Shown here piece by piece: positions 1-7,639 of a DNA stretch of 64,000 bases. The notes beneath the pieces were generated by a model that was not told the origin of the DNA, did not search any database, and saw only the letters and a list, made by a program, of their open reading frames with translations. Each line of letters begins with the position of its first letter. Positions within the stretch are counted from its first letter, which is position 1. Source of the DNA: Agromyces kandeliae (GTDB lineage: Bacteria > Actinomycetota > Actinomycetes > Actinomycetales > Microbacteriaceae). The stretch lies in NCBI RefSeq assembly GCF_009674665.1, contig NZ_WKJD01000006.1, positions 62,001-126,000 on the forward strand, in the 5' to 3' direction. A program made the translations under genes and the position numbers.

Positions 1-473
1 CCGTGCGCAGGATCGGCGGTGACGACGCGCCAGCCCGTCCGGTCGGGCGCGAACGTGTCGCCGTCGACCTCGAGGTCGAGCTCGGTCACCACGAGCCGAT
101 CGGCGAGGGCGATCGTGCGCGCGAAGAGCTCTGCGCCGCCGATCACCCAGATGCGGTCGTCGGCGTCGGATGCCGCGAGCGCGAGCGCCTCGTCGACCGA
201 GGCCGCGCGGACCGCTCCGTCGGCGCGCCAGTCGGCCTGCCGGGTGACGACGATGTTCGCCCGGCCCGGGAGCGGCCGGAACCGCTCCGGCAGCGAGTCC
301 CAGGTGCGGCGCCCCATCACGACCGGCGCGCCGTGCGTGGTCCGCTTGAAGTGCGCGAGGTCCTCGGGCACGTGCCACGGCATGCCGCCGCCCGCCCCGA
401 TCACTCCCCCGCGCGCTTCCGCCCAGATCAGCCCGATCCGCGGGGCGCCGTCGTCGTCGAACCCGTCGCTCAT
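1..473 (-). CDS. folA: Dihydrofolate reductase, 3' end cut by the window edge
   Basis: DHFR reduces dihydrofolate to tetrahydrofolate with NADPH in the cytoplasm, regenerating the folate that thymidylate synthase oxidises. The visible N-terminal 157 residues contain the [15 protein letters not shown] folate-site segment, the GRRTWDSL cofactor segment and the WVIGGAELF strand, all standard for the family. The C-terminus lies before base 1. The ATG at 473-471 overlaps the TGA of thyA as ATGA, so folA is translationally coupled behind thyA, the usual actinobacterial thyA-folA order. The first ten residues are poorly conserved, so an internal start cannot be excluded. Identification is firm. Confidence 0.96.
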   Translation of the reverse strand, partial: MSDGFDDDGAPRIGLIWAEARGGVIGAGGGMPWHVPEDLAHFKRTTHGAPVVMGRRTWDSLPERFRPLPGRANIVVTRQADWRADGAVRAASVDEALALAASDADDRIWVIGGAELFARTIALADRLVVTELDLEVDGDTFAPDRTGWRVVTADPAH

Positions 474-1279
474 ACGGCGACGGCCGCGCGGATCGCGGGG
501 TGGTGCTCGTAGCCGACGACCTCGAAGTCCTCGAACCGGTAGTCGTCGATCGAGTCCGGGCGGCGGGCGATGCGCAGCGTCGGGTACGCGAACGGCTCCC
601 GTTCGAGCTGGAGGCGCACCTGCTCGACGTGGTTGTCGTAGATGTGGCAGTCGCCGCCCGTCCACACGAAGTCGCCGACCTCGAGCCCGACCTGCTGGGC
701 GACCATGTGGGTGAGCAGTGCGTAGGAGGCGATGTTGAACGGCACGCCGAGGAAGAGGTCGGCGCTGCGCTGGTAGAGCTGGCACGACAGGCGCCCGTCG
801 GCGACGTGGAACTGGAACAGCGCGTGGCACGGCGCGAGCGCCATGTCGGGGATGTCGGCCGGGTTCCACGCCGAGACGATGTGTCGACGGGAATCGGGGT
901 TCGTGCGGATCTGCTCGATGACCTGCGCGACCTGGTCGACCTGGTCGCCCGACGGGGTCGGCCAGCTGCGCCACTGCACCCCGTAGACGGGACCGAGCTC
1001 GCCCGAGGCATCCGCCCACTCGTCCCAGATGGTGACGCCGTGCTCCTGCAGCCAGCCCACGTTCGACTCGCCGCGGAGGAACCAGAGCAGCTCGTAGGCG
1101 ATCGACTTGAAGTGCACGCGCTTGGTCGTGACGAGCGGGAACCCCTGGGACAGGTCGAACCGGATCTGCCGGCCGAACACGCTCCGCGTCCCCGTGCCGG
1201 TCCGGTCGGACTTCGGCGTGCCGTGCTCGAGCACGTCGCGGAGCAGGTCTTCGTACGGGGTCGGGATCGCGCTGGCCAC
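470..1279 (-). CDS. thyA: Thymidylate synthase ThyA
   Basis: Converts dUMP to dTMP using methylene-tetrahydrofolate, releasing dihydrofolate for the downstream folA product. The protein is 269 aa, close to the 264 aa of E. coli ThyA. It carries the [12 protein letters not shown] segment, the catalytic cysteine in [11 protein letters not shown], the [17 protein letters not shown] dUMP site and [13 protein letters not shown] chose GTG 1279 because it gives a family-length N-terminus ([13 protein letters not shown]) and sits 7 nt after a TAGCCT -10 element. The longer reading from 1360 only adds low-complexity arginine/proline sequence. The stop overlaps the folA start by 4 nt. Confidence 0.97.
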   Translation of the reverse strand: MASAIPTPYEDLLRDVLEHGTPKSDRTGTGTRSVFGRQIRFDLSQGFPLVTTKRVHFKSIAYELLWFLRGESNVGWLQEHGVTIWDEWADASGELGPVYGVQWRSWPTPSGDQVDQVAQVIEQIRTNPDSRRHIVSAWNPADIPDMALAPCHALFQFHVADGRLSCQLYQRSADLFLGVPFNIASYALLTHMVAQQVGLEVGDFVWTGGDCHIYDNHVEQVRLQLEREPFAYPTLRIARRPDSIDDYRFEDFEVVGYEHHPAIRAAVAV

Positions 1280-1286
1280 GGCGTCA

Positions 1287-1292
1287 AGGCTA
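1287..1292 (-). promoter_or_regulatory. -10 element of thyA (leaderless)
   Basis: TAGCCT on the minus strand, 7 nt before the GTG at 1279, predicts transcription starting at or one base from the start codon. No Shine-Dalgarno sequence is present and no clear -35 was found. Confidence 0.5.
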
Positions 1293-1375
1293 CGCCGCCG
1301 GGTGGGCACGGCGGGCACGACAGGCGGGCGGATGCCGCGAGCGCCGCCTTCGCGCGTCACCCGGCGTCACACGGC

Positions 1376-1405
1376 GTGACCGCGTCCTCCCGCCGGACGT
1401 AGCCT
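1376..1405 (+). promoter_or_regulatory. Promoter of the thioredoxin-like gene (leaderless)
   Basis: GTGACC at 1376-1381, an 18-bp spacer and TAGCCT at 1400-1405, then 6 nt to the ATG at 1412. There is no ribosome binding site, so a leaderless transcript is likely. Short GTCAC/GTGAC inverted repeats overlap the -35. Confidence 0.5.
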
Positions 1406-1411
1406 GCATGG

Positions 1412-1915
1412 ATGGACCTCGCGCCCGCCCTCGTCGTCGGCCTGGGCCTGCCCGCGGTCGCACTCCTGGTCGGACTCGCCTGGCGGGCGCGCGACGGGCG
1501 CGTCCGCCGCATCCGGGGCCGGGGCGATGTTCCCGCAGCGGCCGCGTCGGCGATCCACCCGGGCGCGACGGCGTCGGCACCCGAGGCCGAACGGCTCGGA
1601 CTCGCGGGCGACGCGCTCGGCGCCGGGGCCACCCTCGTTCAGTTCTCGACCGAGTTCTGCAGTCGCTGCCCGGGCACGGCCCGCGTGCTCGCGGAGCTCG
1701 CGTCGGAGTACGGCGACGTGCGTCACGTCGACATCGACCTGACCCACCGAGGCGACCTCGCCGACGCGTTCCGCGTGACGCAGACCCCGACCGTCCTCGT
1801 GCTCGGTGCCGACGGACGGGCGACGGCGCGCGTGGCCGGCGTGCCCCGCATCGACGAGCTTCGCGACGAACTCGACACCACCACCGGGAGGTCCCGTGTC
1901 CGCCACCACGCCTGA
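1412..1915 (+). CDS. Membrane-anchored thioredoxin-like protein
   Basis: A 167-aa protein with one N-terminal membrane helix (about residues 4-24), a basic stop-transfer stretch, then a thioredoxin fold. The redox motif is C83-S-R-C86 within FSTEFCSRCPGT, and the cis-proline is in QTPTVLVLG near residue 127. The anchor and basic flank predict a single-pass protein; with the helix this close to the N-terminus the topology is not certain. The CSRC motif differs from the CGPC of housekeeping thioredoxins. The gene overlaps the following DUF4395 gene by 20 nt, a pairing common in actinobacteria, which suggests a joint thiol-redox role at the membrane. The exact substrate is unknown. Confidence 0.85.
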   Translation: MDLAPALVVGLGLPAVALLVGLAWRARDGRVRRIRGRGDVPAAAASAIHPGATASAPEAERLGLAGDALGAGATLVQFSTEFCSRCPGTARVLAELASEYGDVRHVDIDLTHRGDLADAFRVTQTPTVLVLGADGRATARVAGVPRIDELRDELDTTTGRSRVRHHA

Positions 1916-2381
1916 GTCCGGCGCCGCATCCGCGGGCCGCCCCGGCATCGACCCGCGCGGGCCGCGCTTCTCGGCGGCGATCACCTCGGTCCTGCTGCTC
2001 GCGGTCGTCGTGCTCGGCGTCGGCGGGCTCGACGCGGCGGCGCTCGTGCTCCTCGCCGTCCTCGCGGCGCTCTTCGCCTGGGGAGCGATCGCCGGGGTCG
2101 CACGGCACCCGTTCGGCCTGCTGTACCGCGCGCTCGTCCGCCCTCGGCTCGCCCCGCCGACCGAGCTCGAGGACCCGCGCCCGCCGACGTTCGCCCAGCT
2201 CGTCGGGTTGGTCGTCACGGCGACGGGACTCGTGCTGGGGATGTTCGGCGTCGGGGCTGCCGTGCCGATCGCGGCGGCCGCGGCGTTCTTCGCGGCCTTC
2301 CTCAACGCGGCGTTCGGCTACTGCCTGGGATGCCAGCTCTACCTGCTCCTCGTCCGCGCCCGCGTCATCAGGCCGGCATGA
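1896..2381 (+). CDS. DUF4395 integral membrane protein
   Basis: A 161-aa protein starting at GTG 1896, preceded by GGGAGGT inside the end of the thioredoxin-like gene; the two genes overlap, implying coupled translation. It has four hydrophobic segments and the family's C-terminal GYCLGCQLYLL motif with two close cysteines. DUF4395 proteins often accompany thioredoxin-like or rhodanese proteins; their function is not established. The cysteine pair beside a membrane thioredoxin makes electron passing between the two a reasonable inference. A 7-bp hairpin follows the gene. Confidence 0.85.
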   Translation: MSATTPESGAASAGRPGIDPRGPRFSAAITSVLLLAVVVLGVGGLDAAALVLLAVLAALFAWGAIAGVARHPFGLLYRALVRPRLAPPTELEDPRPPTFAQLVGLVVTATGLVLGMFGVGAAVPIAAAAAFFAAFLNAAFGYCLGCQLYLLLVRARVIRPA

Positions 2382-2396
2382 CCGCCCGCGCGACGC

Positions 2397-2414
2397 GCAC
2401 TCGACCCCGAGTGC
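2397..2414 (+). terminator. Hairpin after the thioredoxin-like/DUF4395 pair
   Basis: GCACTCG, a 4-nt loop (ACCC) and CGAGTGC form a perfect 7-bp stem 15 nt after the stop codon. There is no T-run, as is usual for high-GC actinobacterial terminators. Confidence 0.45.
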
Positions 2415-2434
2415 CGGACGCGGCATCCGCTCGA

Positions 2435-2440
2435 TAGGCT
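2435..2440 (+). promoter_or_regulatory. -10 element of the OsmC gene
   Basis: TAGGCT, followed by a short leader carrying a strong GAGGAGGAGGA ribosome binding site before the TTG start at 2469. Confidence 0.45.
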
Positions 2441-2468
2441 GGGAGCCCGGCTCGAGGAGGAGGACCAA

Positions 2469-2894
2469 TTGGCACTGACGAGCGAATCGACCACGGTCTG
2501 GACCGGCAGCCTCTTCGAGGGGTCGGGCACCACGCGCCTCGACTCGTCGAAGGTCGCCGAGTTCCCGGTCAACTGGAAGGCACGCGCCGAGGGCGAGGCG
2601 GGCACGACGAATCCCGAGGAGCTGCTCGGCGCGGCCCACTCGGCTTGCTTCTCGATGGCGCTGTCGAACATCCTCACGCAGGCGGGTCACACGCCCGAGA
2701 GCATCCAGACCACCGCCGCGGTGACCTTCCAGCCCGGTGAGGGCGTGACGGGGAGCCACCTGCTCGTGAGCGCGCGCGTGCCCGGGCTCGGCGAGGCCGA
2801 GTTCGAGGCGTTCGCCGAGGACGCCAAGGTGAACTGCCCCATCTCGCAGGCGCTCACCGGCATCCCGATCACGATCGAGGCGGAGCTCGCGTAG
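2469..2894 (+). CDS. OsmC/Ohr-family peroxiredoxin
   Basis: A 141-aa protein of the OsmC family, thiol peroxidases that reduce organic hydroperoxides in the cytoplasm. The two reactive cysteines are present: C60 in GAAHSACFSMALSNIL and C123 in KVNCPISQAL, spaced as in E. coli OsmC. The start is TTG at 2469, fixed by the adjacent GAGGAGGAGGA. The N-terminal WTGSLFEGSG and NPEELLGAAHS segments fit the OsmC branch better than Ohr. The next gene begins 2 nt after its stop. Confidence 0.93.
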   Translation: MALTSESTTVWTGSLFEGSGTTRLDSSKVAEFPVNWKARAEGEAGTTNPEELLGAAHSACFSMALSNILTQAGHTPESIQTTAAVTFQPGEGVTGSHLLVSARVPGLGEAEFEAFAEDAKVNCPISQALTGIPITIEAELA

Positions 2895-2896
2895 CG

Positions 2897-3802
2897 GTGC
2901 GCGTCCTCGTCGCCGGCGCCTCCGGTTTCATCGGCACGGCCGTCCGTGACCGACTCGTGGCCGACGGCCACGACGTCGTGCGGCTCGTGCGGCGGCGCGC
3001 CCAGTCGGCGGACGAGGTCAGCTGGTCGCCGTCGTCGGGCATCATCGACTTCACGGTCATGGACCGCGTCGACGCCGTCCTCAACCTGTCGGGCGCCTCG
3101 CTCGCACGGCTGCCCTGGACGCGACGCTACCGCGACGAGATCCTCGAGTCGCGCATCGCGGCCACCAGGACCCTCGCGGACGCGATGCGGAAGGCGCGCA
3201 CGCCGCCCGCGACCTTCCTCAGCGCGTCGGCCGTGGGCTACTACGGCGACCGGCCCGGCGAGCTCCTGACCGAGCACTCCGCCGCGGGCACCGGGTTCCT
3301 CGCCGAGGTCGTCGGCCGCTGGGAGGCCGCGGCGCAGCTGGCCCCGCACGAGACCCGGACGGTCGTCTTCCGGACCGGGATCGTCGTGGGTCGCGGCGGT
3401 GCGATGCAGCGCATCCGTGCGCTCACCACGCTCGGCGTCTCCGGGCGCCTCGGCACCGGCGGCCAGCACTGGCCCTGGATCGCGCTCGAGGACGAGGTCG
3501 ATGCGATCGTGCACCTGCTGGACTCGCACCTCTCGGGCCCGGTGAACCTCGTCGGGCCGACGCCCGCGACCGCCGATCGCGTGATGGCGGCGCTCGCCGA
3601 GCGGATGCACCGCCCCTACGTCATCCCGGTGCCCGAGAAGCTCCTCGAGGCGGCCCTCGGCAAGGCCGCAGACGACCTGCTGCTGTCGAGCCAGAAGGTC
3701 CGGCCGCAGCGCCTCATCGACGACGGCTACCGGTTCCGGCACCCGAGCATCGAGTCGGCGATCGAGGCGATGCTCAGTCCCGAGCCCGTTCGAGCTCGAT
3801 AG
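2897..3802 (+). CDS. TIGR01777-family NAD(P)-dependent epimerase
   Basis: A 301-aa short-chain-type protein with the nucleotide-binding start VLVAGASGFIGTAV, the SASAVGYYGD segment characteristic of TIGR01777/YfcH-like epimerases, and a C-terminal DUF1731-like region (LLEAALGKAADDLLLSSQKVRPQRL). The physiological substrate of this family is not established. GTG 2897 lies 2 nt after the OsmC stop, so the two are co-transcribed. The 3' end overlaps the convergent TPR membrane gene by 29 bp. Confidence 0.9.
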   Translation: MRVLVAGASGFIGTAVRDRLVADGHDVVRLVRRRAQSADEVSWSPSSGIIDFTVMDRVDAVLNLSGASLARLPWTRRYRDEILESRIAATRTLADAMRKARTPPATFLSASAVGYYGDRPGELLTEHSAAGTGFLAEVVGRWEAAAQLAPHETRTVVFRTGIVVGRGGAMQRIRALTTLGVSGRLGTGGQHWPWIALEDEVDAIVHLLDSHLSGPVNLVGPTPATADRVMAALAERMHRPYVIPVPEKLLEAALGKAADDLLLSSQKVRPQRLIDDGYRFRHPSIESAIEAMLSPEPVRAR

Positions 3803-4217
3803 CCCGGCGCACCGCACGACGCGCACGGCGTCGATCCCCCGCGGCGTCGTACGCGAGCCCGAGTCGCAGCCACGCCCGCCACGAATCGGGCTCGGACTCG
3901 ACGGCGGCGCGGAACTCCGGGAACGCGGCATCCGCCGCACCGCGCTCGGGACGCCCGCTCGCCCGGACCGGGATGCCCAGGTCGAGCGCTCCCTCGGACT
4001 CGAGCTGCTCGACGAGCCGCTGCGACCTGATCCCGAACGAGAGCTCCCGCCAGATCGCCCAGACGGCGACGATCGGCAGCACGATGAGCGCCACCCCCAT
4101 CGCGACGGCGACCGGCTCGCCCGTGAGGACGAACTGCACCGCGCGCCATCCGACGAGCGCGACGTAGAGCACCACGAGCGCCGCCATGACGACGGCGCCG
4201 ACCTTCGCGCCGCTCAT
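3774..4217 (-). CDS. Small membrane protein with a TPR-like C-terminus
   Basis: A 147-aa protein of unknown function. Two transmembrane helices (about residues 6-30 and 38-60) are followed by a charged linker and one TPR-like helix pair (FPEFRAAVESEPDSWRAWLRLGLAYDAAGDRRRARRA), ending in a basic helix. The ATG overlaps the dapB stop as ATGA, so it is translated together with dapB. Its 3' end overlaps the convergent epimerase gene. No enzymatic motif is visible; a scaffold role is only a guess from the TPR. Confidence 0.8.
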   Translation of the reverse strand: MSGAKVGAVVMAALVVLYVALVGWRAVQFVLTGEPVAVAMGVALIVLPIVAVWAIWRELSFGIRSQRLVEQLESEGALDLGIPVRASGRPERGAADAAFPEFRAAVESEPDSWRAWLRLGLAYDAAGDRRRARRAVRRAIELERARD

Positions 4218-4963
4218 CGACCGTCGGGAAGCTCGAGGCCGAGGAGCGCGTCGAGTCCCACGGTGACCCCCTCGGCCGACGGCGCGCGACGCAGGGCGAG
4301 CAGGATGCCGGCCTCGTACGCCGTCGGCGCGATCGTCGAGTGGGTGATCTGCAGGCTCTCTCCCGGGGCGCCGAGCACGACGCGCTGGTCGGCGAGGATG
4401 CCGTCCATGCGGAGGCTGTGGATCGGGACTCCCGAGACGAGCTGGCCGCGCGCGCGCTGGTCTGCATGCGGCGCCGAGACGGGGCCGAGCTCGCCGCGCG
4501 AGGCGGCGATGAGTTCGGCCGTCCTCACCGCCGTGCCGGACGGGGAGTCGACCTTGCCCGCGTGATGCGCCTCGACGATCTCGATGGAGTCGAAGTGCCG
4601 TGCCGCGAACGCCGCGAATGCCGAGCCGAGCACGCTGCCGATCGAGAAGTTGGGCACGAAGATCACGCCGGACGTGGCGTCGGCCTCGCGCAGGCGCGTC
4701 TCGACCTCGGCGATGCGCTCGCGCGACCACCCGGACGTGCCGACGACGACCGCGGCGCCCGCCTCGATCGCGGCCTCCACGATCCCAGCGCTCGCCGCGG
4801 GATGCGTGACGTCGAGGACGACGTCGGCCCCGGCGAGCTCGTCGAGGCTGGAGGACGAGTCGAGCCCGGCGTGGAGCTCGAGGTCGTCGGCCTCGTCGAT
4901 CAGTCGGGTCGCGAGGCGCCCCATCTTCCCCGTCGCGCCAGCGACCGCCACCGTGATCGTCAC
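4214..4963 (-). CDS. dapB: 4-hydroxy-tetrahydrodipicolinate reductase DapB
   Basis: Catalyses the NAD(P)H-dependent reduction step toward diaminopimelate and lysine, supplying peptidoglycan and protein synthesis. The N-terminal Rossmann motif VAVAGATGKMG, the VVVGTSGWS segment, VFVPNFSIGS and the catalytic EAHHAGKVDSPSGTA region are all present. Upstream GTG codons exist at 4972 and 4963. I prefer 4963 (249 aa, MTITVAVAGATGKMG) because the TAGGGT -10 at 4976-4971 overlaps the first and lies 7 nt from the second. The stop overlaps the start of the TPR membrane gene. Confidence 0.95.
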   Translation of the reverse strand: MTITVAVAGATGKMGRLATRLIDEADDLELHAGLDSSSSLDELAGADVVLDVTHPAASAGIVEAAIEAGAAVVVGTSGWSRERIAEVETRLREADATSGVIFVPNFSIGSVLGSAFAAFAARHFDSIEIVEAHHAGKVDSPSGTAVRTAELIAASRGELGPVSAPHADQRARGQLVSGVPIHSLRMDGILADQRVVLGAPGESLQITHSTIAPTAYEAGILLALRRAPSAEGVTVGLDALLGLELPDGR

Positions 4964-4970
4964 GACGTTC

Positions 4971-4976
4971 ACCCTA
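4971..4976 (-). promoter_or_regulatory. -10 element of dapB (leaderless)
   Basis: TAGGGT on the minus strand, 7 nt from GTG 4963. It overlaps the alternative GTG at 4972, which argues against that longer start. Confidence 0.45.
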
Positions 4977-5013
4977 GCAACCGGGGCTCGGGGGCCCGGT
5001 ATCGCGCGCGCCG

Positions 5014-5019
5014 TAGGCT
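5014..5019 (+). promoter_or_regulatory. -10 element of the GNAT gene (leaderless)
   Basis: TAGGCT, 6 nt before the ATG at 5026, with no ribosome binding site between them. Confidence 0.5.
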
Positions 5020-5025
5020 TGGCGC

Positions 5026-5517
5026 ATGCTCCGCTTCCGCGACGCCGCCGTGACCGACCCCGACGCGAATCGGATGCTCGGCGAGTACTTCGCCGAGCGG
5101 GCGGCGGGCTTCCCGCCCGAGCAGGGCGAGTACCGCCCGACCTGGCCCGAGCCCGCGCAGTTCACTCCCCCGGCGGGCGTGTTCCTCGTGGTCGAGGACG
5201 AGACGGGCGGTGCGGTCGGATGCGGCGGCGTCCGCCGGATCCCATCGGACGGCGGCGGACTCGTGCGATACGAGGTGAAGCACCTGTGGCTGGCGCCGGC
5301 GGCGCGTGGGCGGGGCGGCGGGCGGGCGCTGCTGGAGGTGCTCGAGCGGCGCGCCGTCGCGTTCGGCGCCGAGGAGCTCGTGCTCGACACGAACGCGAGC
5401 CTCGCCGCCGCGGGCGGCCTCTACGCGGCGAGCGGGTACGTCGCGATCACGCCGTACAACGACAACCCGAACGCGACGAACTGGTACGGCAAGCGGGTCC
5501 AGCCTGCCGCCGGCTGA
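5026..5517 (+). CDS. GNAT-family N-acetyltransferase
   Basis: A 163-aa single-domain acetyltransferase. The acetyl-CoA pyrophosphate-binding loop appears as APAARGRGGGRALLEVLE near residues 91-108, followed by the usual LVLDTNASLAAAGGLYAASGY strand-helix-strand. The substrate cannot be read from sequence. The gene is divergent from dapB across a 62-bp gap and appears to be read from a leaderless promoter. Confidence 0.88.
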   Translation: MLRFRDAAVTDPDANRMLGEYFAERAAGFPPEQGEYRPTWPEPAQFTPPAGVFLVVEDETGGAVGCGGVRRIPSDGGGLVRYEVKHLWLAPAARGRGGGRALLEVLERRAVAFGAEELVLDTNASLAAAGGLYAASGYVAITPYNDNPNATNWYGKRVQPAAG

Positions 5518-5562
5518 GCCGGGCTCGGCAGGAGCGGCGCCGCACGCGCCGACCGGGGATGC

Positions 5563-6168
5563 TCAGAGTGCGAACGGCTCCGGCAGTCCGGTGCGGAGCT
5601 CGGGGGGCAGGTGCGCGAGGTCGTTGTGCACGACGAGGTTCCACGGCCTGCCGGGTGCGCGCTGCGTCAGCACCGTGAGCCCGCAGTTGGCCTGGTTGAT
5701 CGTCGCCCAGCGCCACTCGGGTGCGCCGAGCACCTCCCGCACGAACCAGCCGATCACGAAGTTGTGCGTGATGAGCAGGTCGTGGCGGTCCTCTCGGTGC
5801 GACCGGAGGAACTCGGCGTTCGCGTCGGCCATCTGCGCGCGACCGGCCTCGAAGTCGAGCTCGGTGAAGGAGCCGAAGAACGGCGCGTAGGCGGCCGGCG
5901 TCTCGGGCGCAGGCCCGGACGGAACGCAGTCGAACAGCAGCGGCGAGGGCTCGGGCTTCAGCGAGGGCAGCTTCGACGCGATGATGTCGGCCGTCTCCGC
6001 GGCGCGCTGGAGGGGCGAGTGGTAGGCGGCGTCGAAGGGGATGCCGCCGAGGCGCTCCGCGAGGAGCTCCGCCTGGCGGCGTCCGCGCGGGGAGAGCGGG
6101 CCGTCGGGGAGGCCGTGCTCGGCGTCGAGCTGCTCGCCGTGTCGGACGAGGTAGAGGTGGTGGGGCAC
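5563..6168 (-). CDS. Histidine phosphatase family protein
   Basis: A 201-aa protein of the phosphoglycerate-mutase/histidine phosphatase superfamily. The phosphohistidine motif LVRHGEQ starts at residue 7, the second arginine is in SPLQRAAETA, and the second catalytic histidine is in LLITHNFVIGWFV. Members remove phosphate from sugars, nucleotides or proteins; the substrate here is not predictable. GTG 6168 is preceded by AGGA at suitable distance. It lies 24 nt behind the M16 peptidase gene and is probably co-transcribed with it. Confidence 0.9.
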   Translation of the reverse strand: MPHHLYLVRHGEQLDAEHGLPDGPLSPRGRRQAELLAERLGGIPFDAAYHSPLQRAAETADIIASKLPSLKPEPSPLLFDCVPSGPAPETPAAYAPFFGSFTELDFEAGRAQMADANAEFLRSHREDRHDLLITHNFVIGWFVREVLGAPEWRWATINQANCGLTVLTQRAPGRPWNLVVHNDLAHLPPELRTGLPEPFAL

Positions 6169-6192
6169 GTCTGATCCTGTGGTCGGACGTCG

Positions 6193-7578
6193 CTAGGCGA
6201 CGTCGGGTCGGGTTTCGGGCTGGTCGACGATCGAGCGGAAGGCCTGCTCGTCGACGGGGCCGACGGCGACGAGCGAGAACGGCCGGGCGGCCAGCTCTCC
6301 GGCGAGCGCGCGGACGTCGTCGGCGGTGACGCGTCCGACGCGGCGCAGCGCCTCGTCGAGGTCGGCGAATTCCCCCAGTGCGAGCTCGGCGCGGCCGAGT
6401 CGCGACATCCGCGTGTCGGAGTCCTCGAGCGCGAGCGCCGAGGCGCCGCCGAGGTAGCCGATCGCGCGGGTGAGCTCGTCATCGGTGACTCCGTGGTGGG
6501 CGAGCCGTTCGAGCTCGGTGCGCATGAGCGCGGCCACGGTCGCGGCGTTCTTCGGCGCACATCCGGCGTACATGCCGAACACCCCCGCGTCGGAATACCC
6601 CGGTGCGAACGAGTAGACGGCGTAGGCGAGCCCGCGGCGCTCCCGGATCTGCTGGAACAGCCGCGACGACATTCCGCCGCCGAAGACGGTGTTGAGCACG
6701 CTCAGCACCGCGCGACGCTCGTCCGTCGCGACGAGGCCGGGCACGCCGAGCACGAGGTTGACCTGCTCGCCGGGACGCTCGACCACGGCGAGCGGCGAAC
6801 GGCCGTCGACGAGGGCGAGCTCGGACGGGCGACGGTCGACGGGTGCGGCCGCCTCGGCGAGGTTCCACCCTGCCGCCTCGAGTGCGGCGGCGAGGCGCGC
6901 GACGAGGTCGTCGTGGTCGACGGCGCCCGCTGCGGTGACGACGAGATCGCGTGGGCGGTAGCTCGCGCGGTAGTGCTCGAGGACGGCATCGCGGGTGGCG
7001 ACGCCGATCGTCTCGGGGTCCCCGCCGATCGGGCGGGCGAGCGGATGCGTGCCGAGCACGGCCTCGAAGAACCGTTCGTTCGCGACGTCGGCCGGATCGT
7101 CGCCGGCCATCGCGAGTTCCTCGAGGATGACGCGGCGCTCGCTCTCGAAGTCCTCCGGGTCGAGGACCGACGACGTGAACATGTCGGCGAGGACGTCGAC
7201 CGCCATGGGCAGGTCGCGGTCCTGCACCTTGGCGTAGTAGCAGGTGTACTCCTTCGCGGTGACGGCGTTGTGCTCGCCGCCCACGGCGTCGAAGGAGATC
7301 GCGATGTCGAGGGCGCTCCGCGTCTCGGTGCCCTTGAACAGGAGGTGCTCGAGGAAGTGCGTCGAACCGAACGTGGCGGGATGGCCGCTCTCCGCCGGGT
7401 GTTCGTCGCGCGATCCGACGGCGACCCAGAATCCGATGGTCGCGCTCCGGCTCCCCGGCACCTGTTCGCTGAGCACGCGGATGCCGGACGGGAGGACCGA
7501 TCGACGCACGAGCGTCTCGCCGGCGGCGGGGAAGGCCAGTTCGGGCTCACCAAGCGGGAGTTCGACGGCGCCGTTCAC
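6193..7578 (-). CDS. M16-family zinc metallopeptidase
   Basis: A 461-aa member of the pitrilysin/mitochondrial-processing-peptidase family. The inverted zinc motif HFLEH is at residues 74-78 (catalytic E77), and the third ligand is in ERRVILEEL near 153-154. The C-terminal half is the non-catalytic partner domain with the VFGGGMSSRLFQQIRERRGLAYAVYSF segment. Bacterial members degrade peptides in the cytoplasm. In most actinobacteria this gene follows pnp (pnp-pepR); here pnp is about 24 kb away. GTG 7578 lies 7 nt after a TAGGCT -10. Confidence 0.94.
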   Translation of the reverse strand: MNGAVELPLGEPELAFPAAGETLVRRSVLPSGIRVLSEQVPGSRSATIGFWVAVGSRDEHPAESGHPATFGSTHFLEHLLFKGTETRSALDIAISFDAVGGEHNAVTAKEYTCYYAKVQDRDLPMAVDVLADMFTSSVLDPEDFESERRVILEELAMAGDDPADVANERFFEAVLGTHPLARPIGGDPETIGVATRDAVLEHYRASYRPRDLVVTAAGAVDHDDLVARLAAALEAAGWNLAEAAAPVDRRPSELALVDGRSPLAVVERPGEQVNLVLGVPGLVATDERRAVLSVLNTVFGGGMSSRLFQQIRERRGLAYAVYSFAPGYSDAGVFGMYAGCAPKNAATVAALMRTELERLAHHGVTDDELTRAIGYLGGASALALEDSDTRMSRLGRAELALGEFADLDEALRRVGRVTADDVRALAGELAARPFSLVAVGPVDEQAFRSIVDQPETRPDVA

Positions 7579-7585
7579 GCCCCCC

Positions 7586-7591
7586 AGCCTA
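7586..7591 (-). promoter_or_regulatory. -10 element of the M16 peptidase gene (leaderless)
   Basis: TAGGCT on the minus strand, 7 nt before GTG 7578, without a ribosome binding site. Confidence 0.5.
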
Positions 7592-7639
7592 TGTCACCCG
7601 CGCGGGACGGGCCTGCCTGCCCCCGCGCGCCGCGGCGGG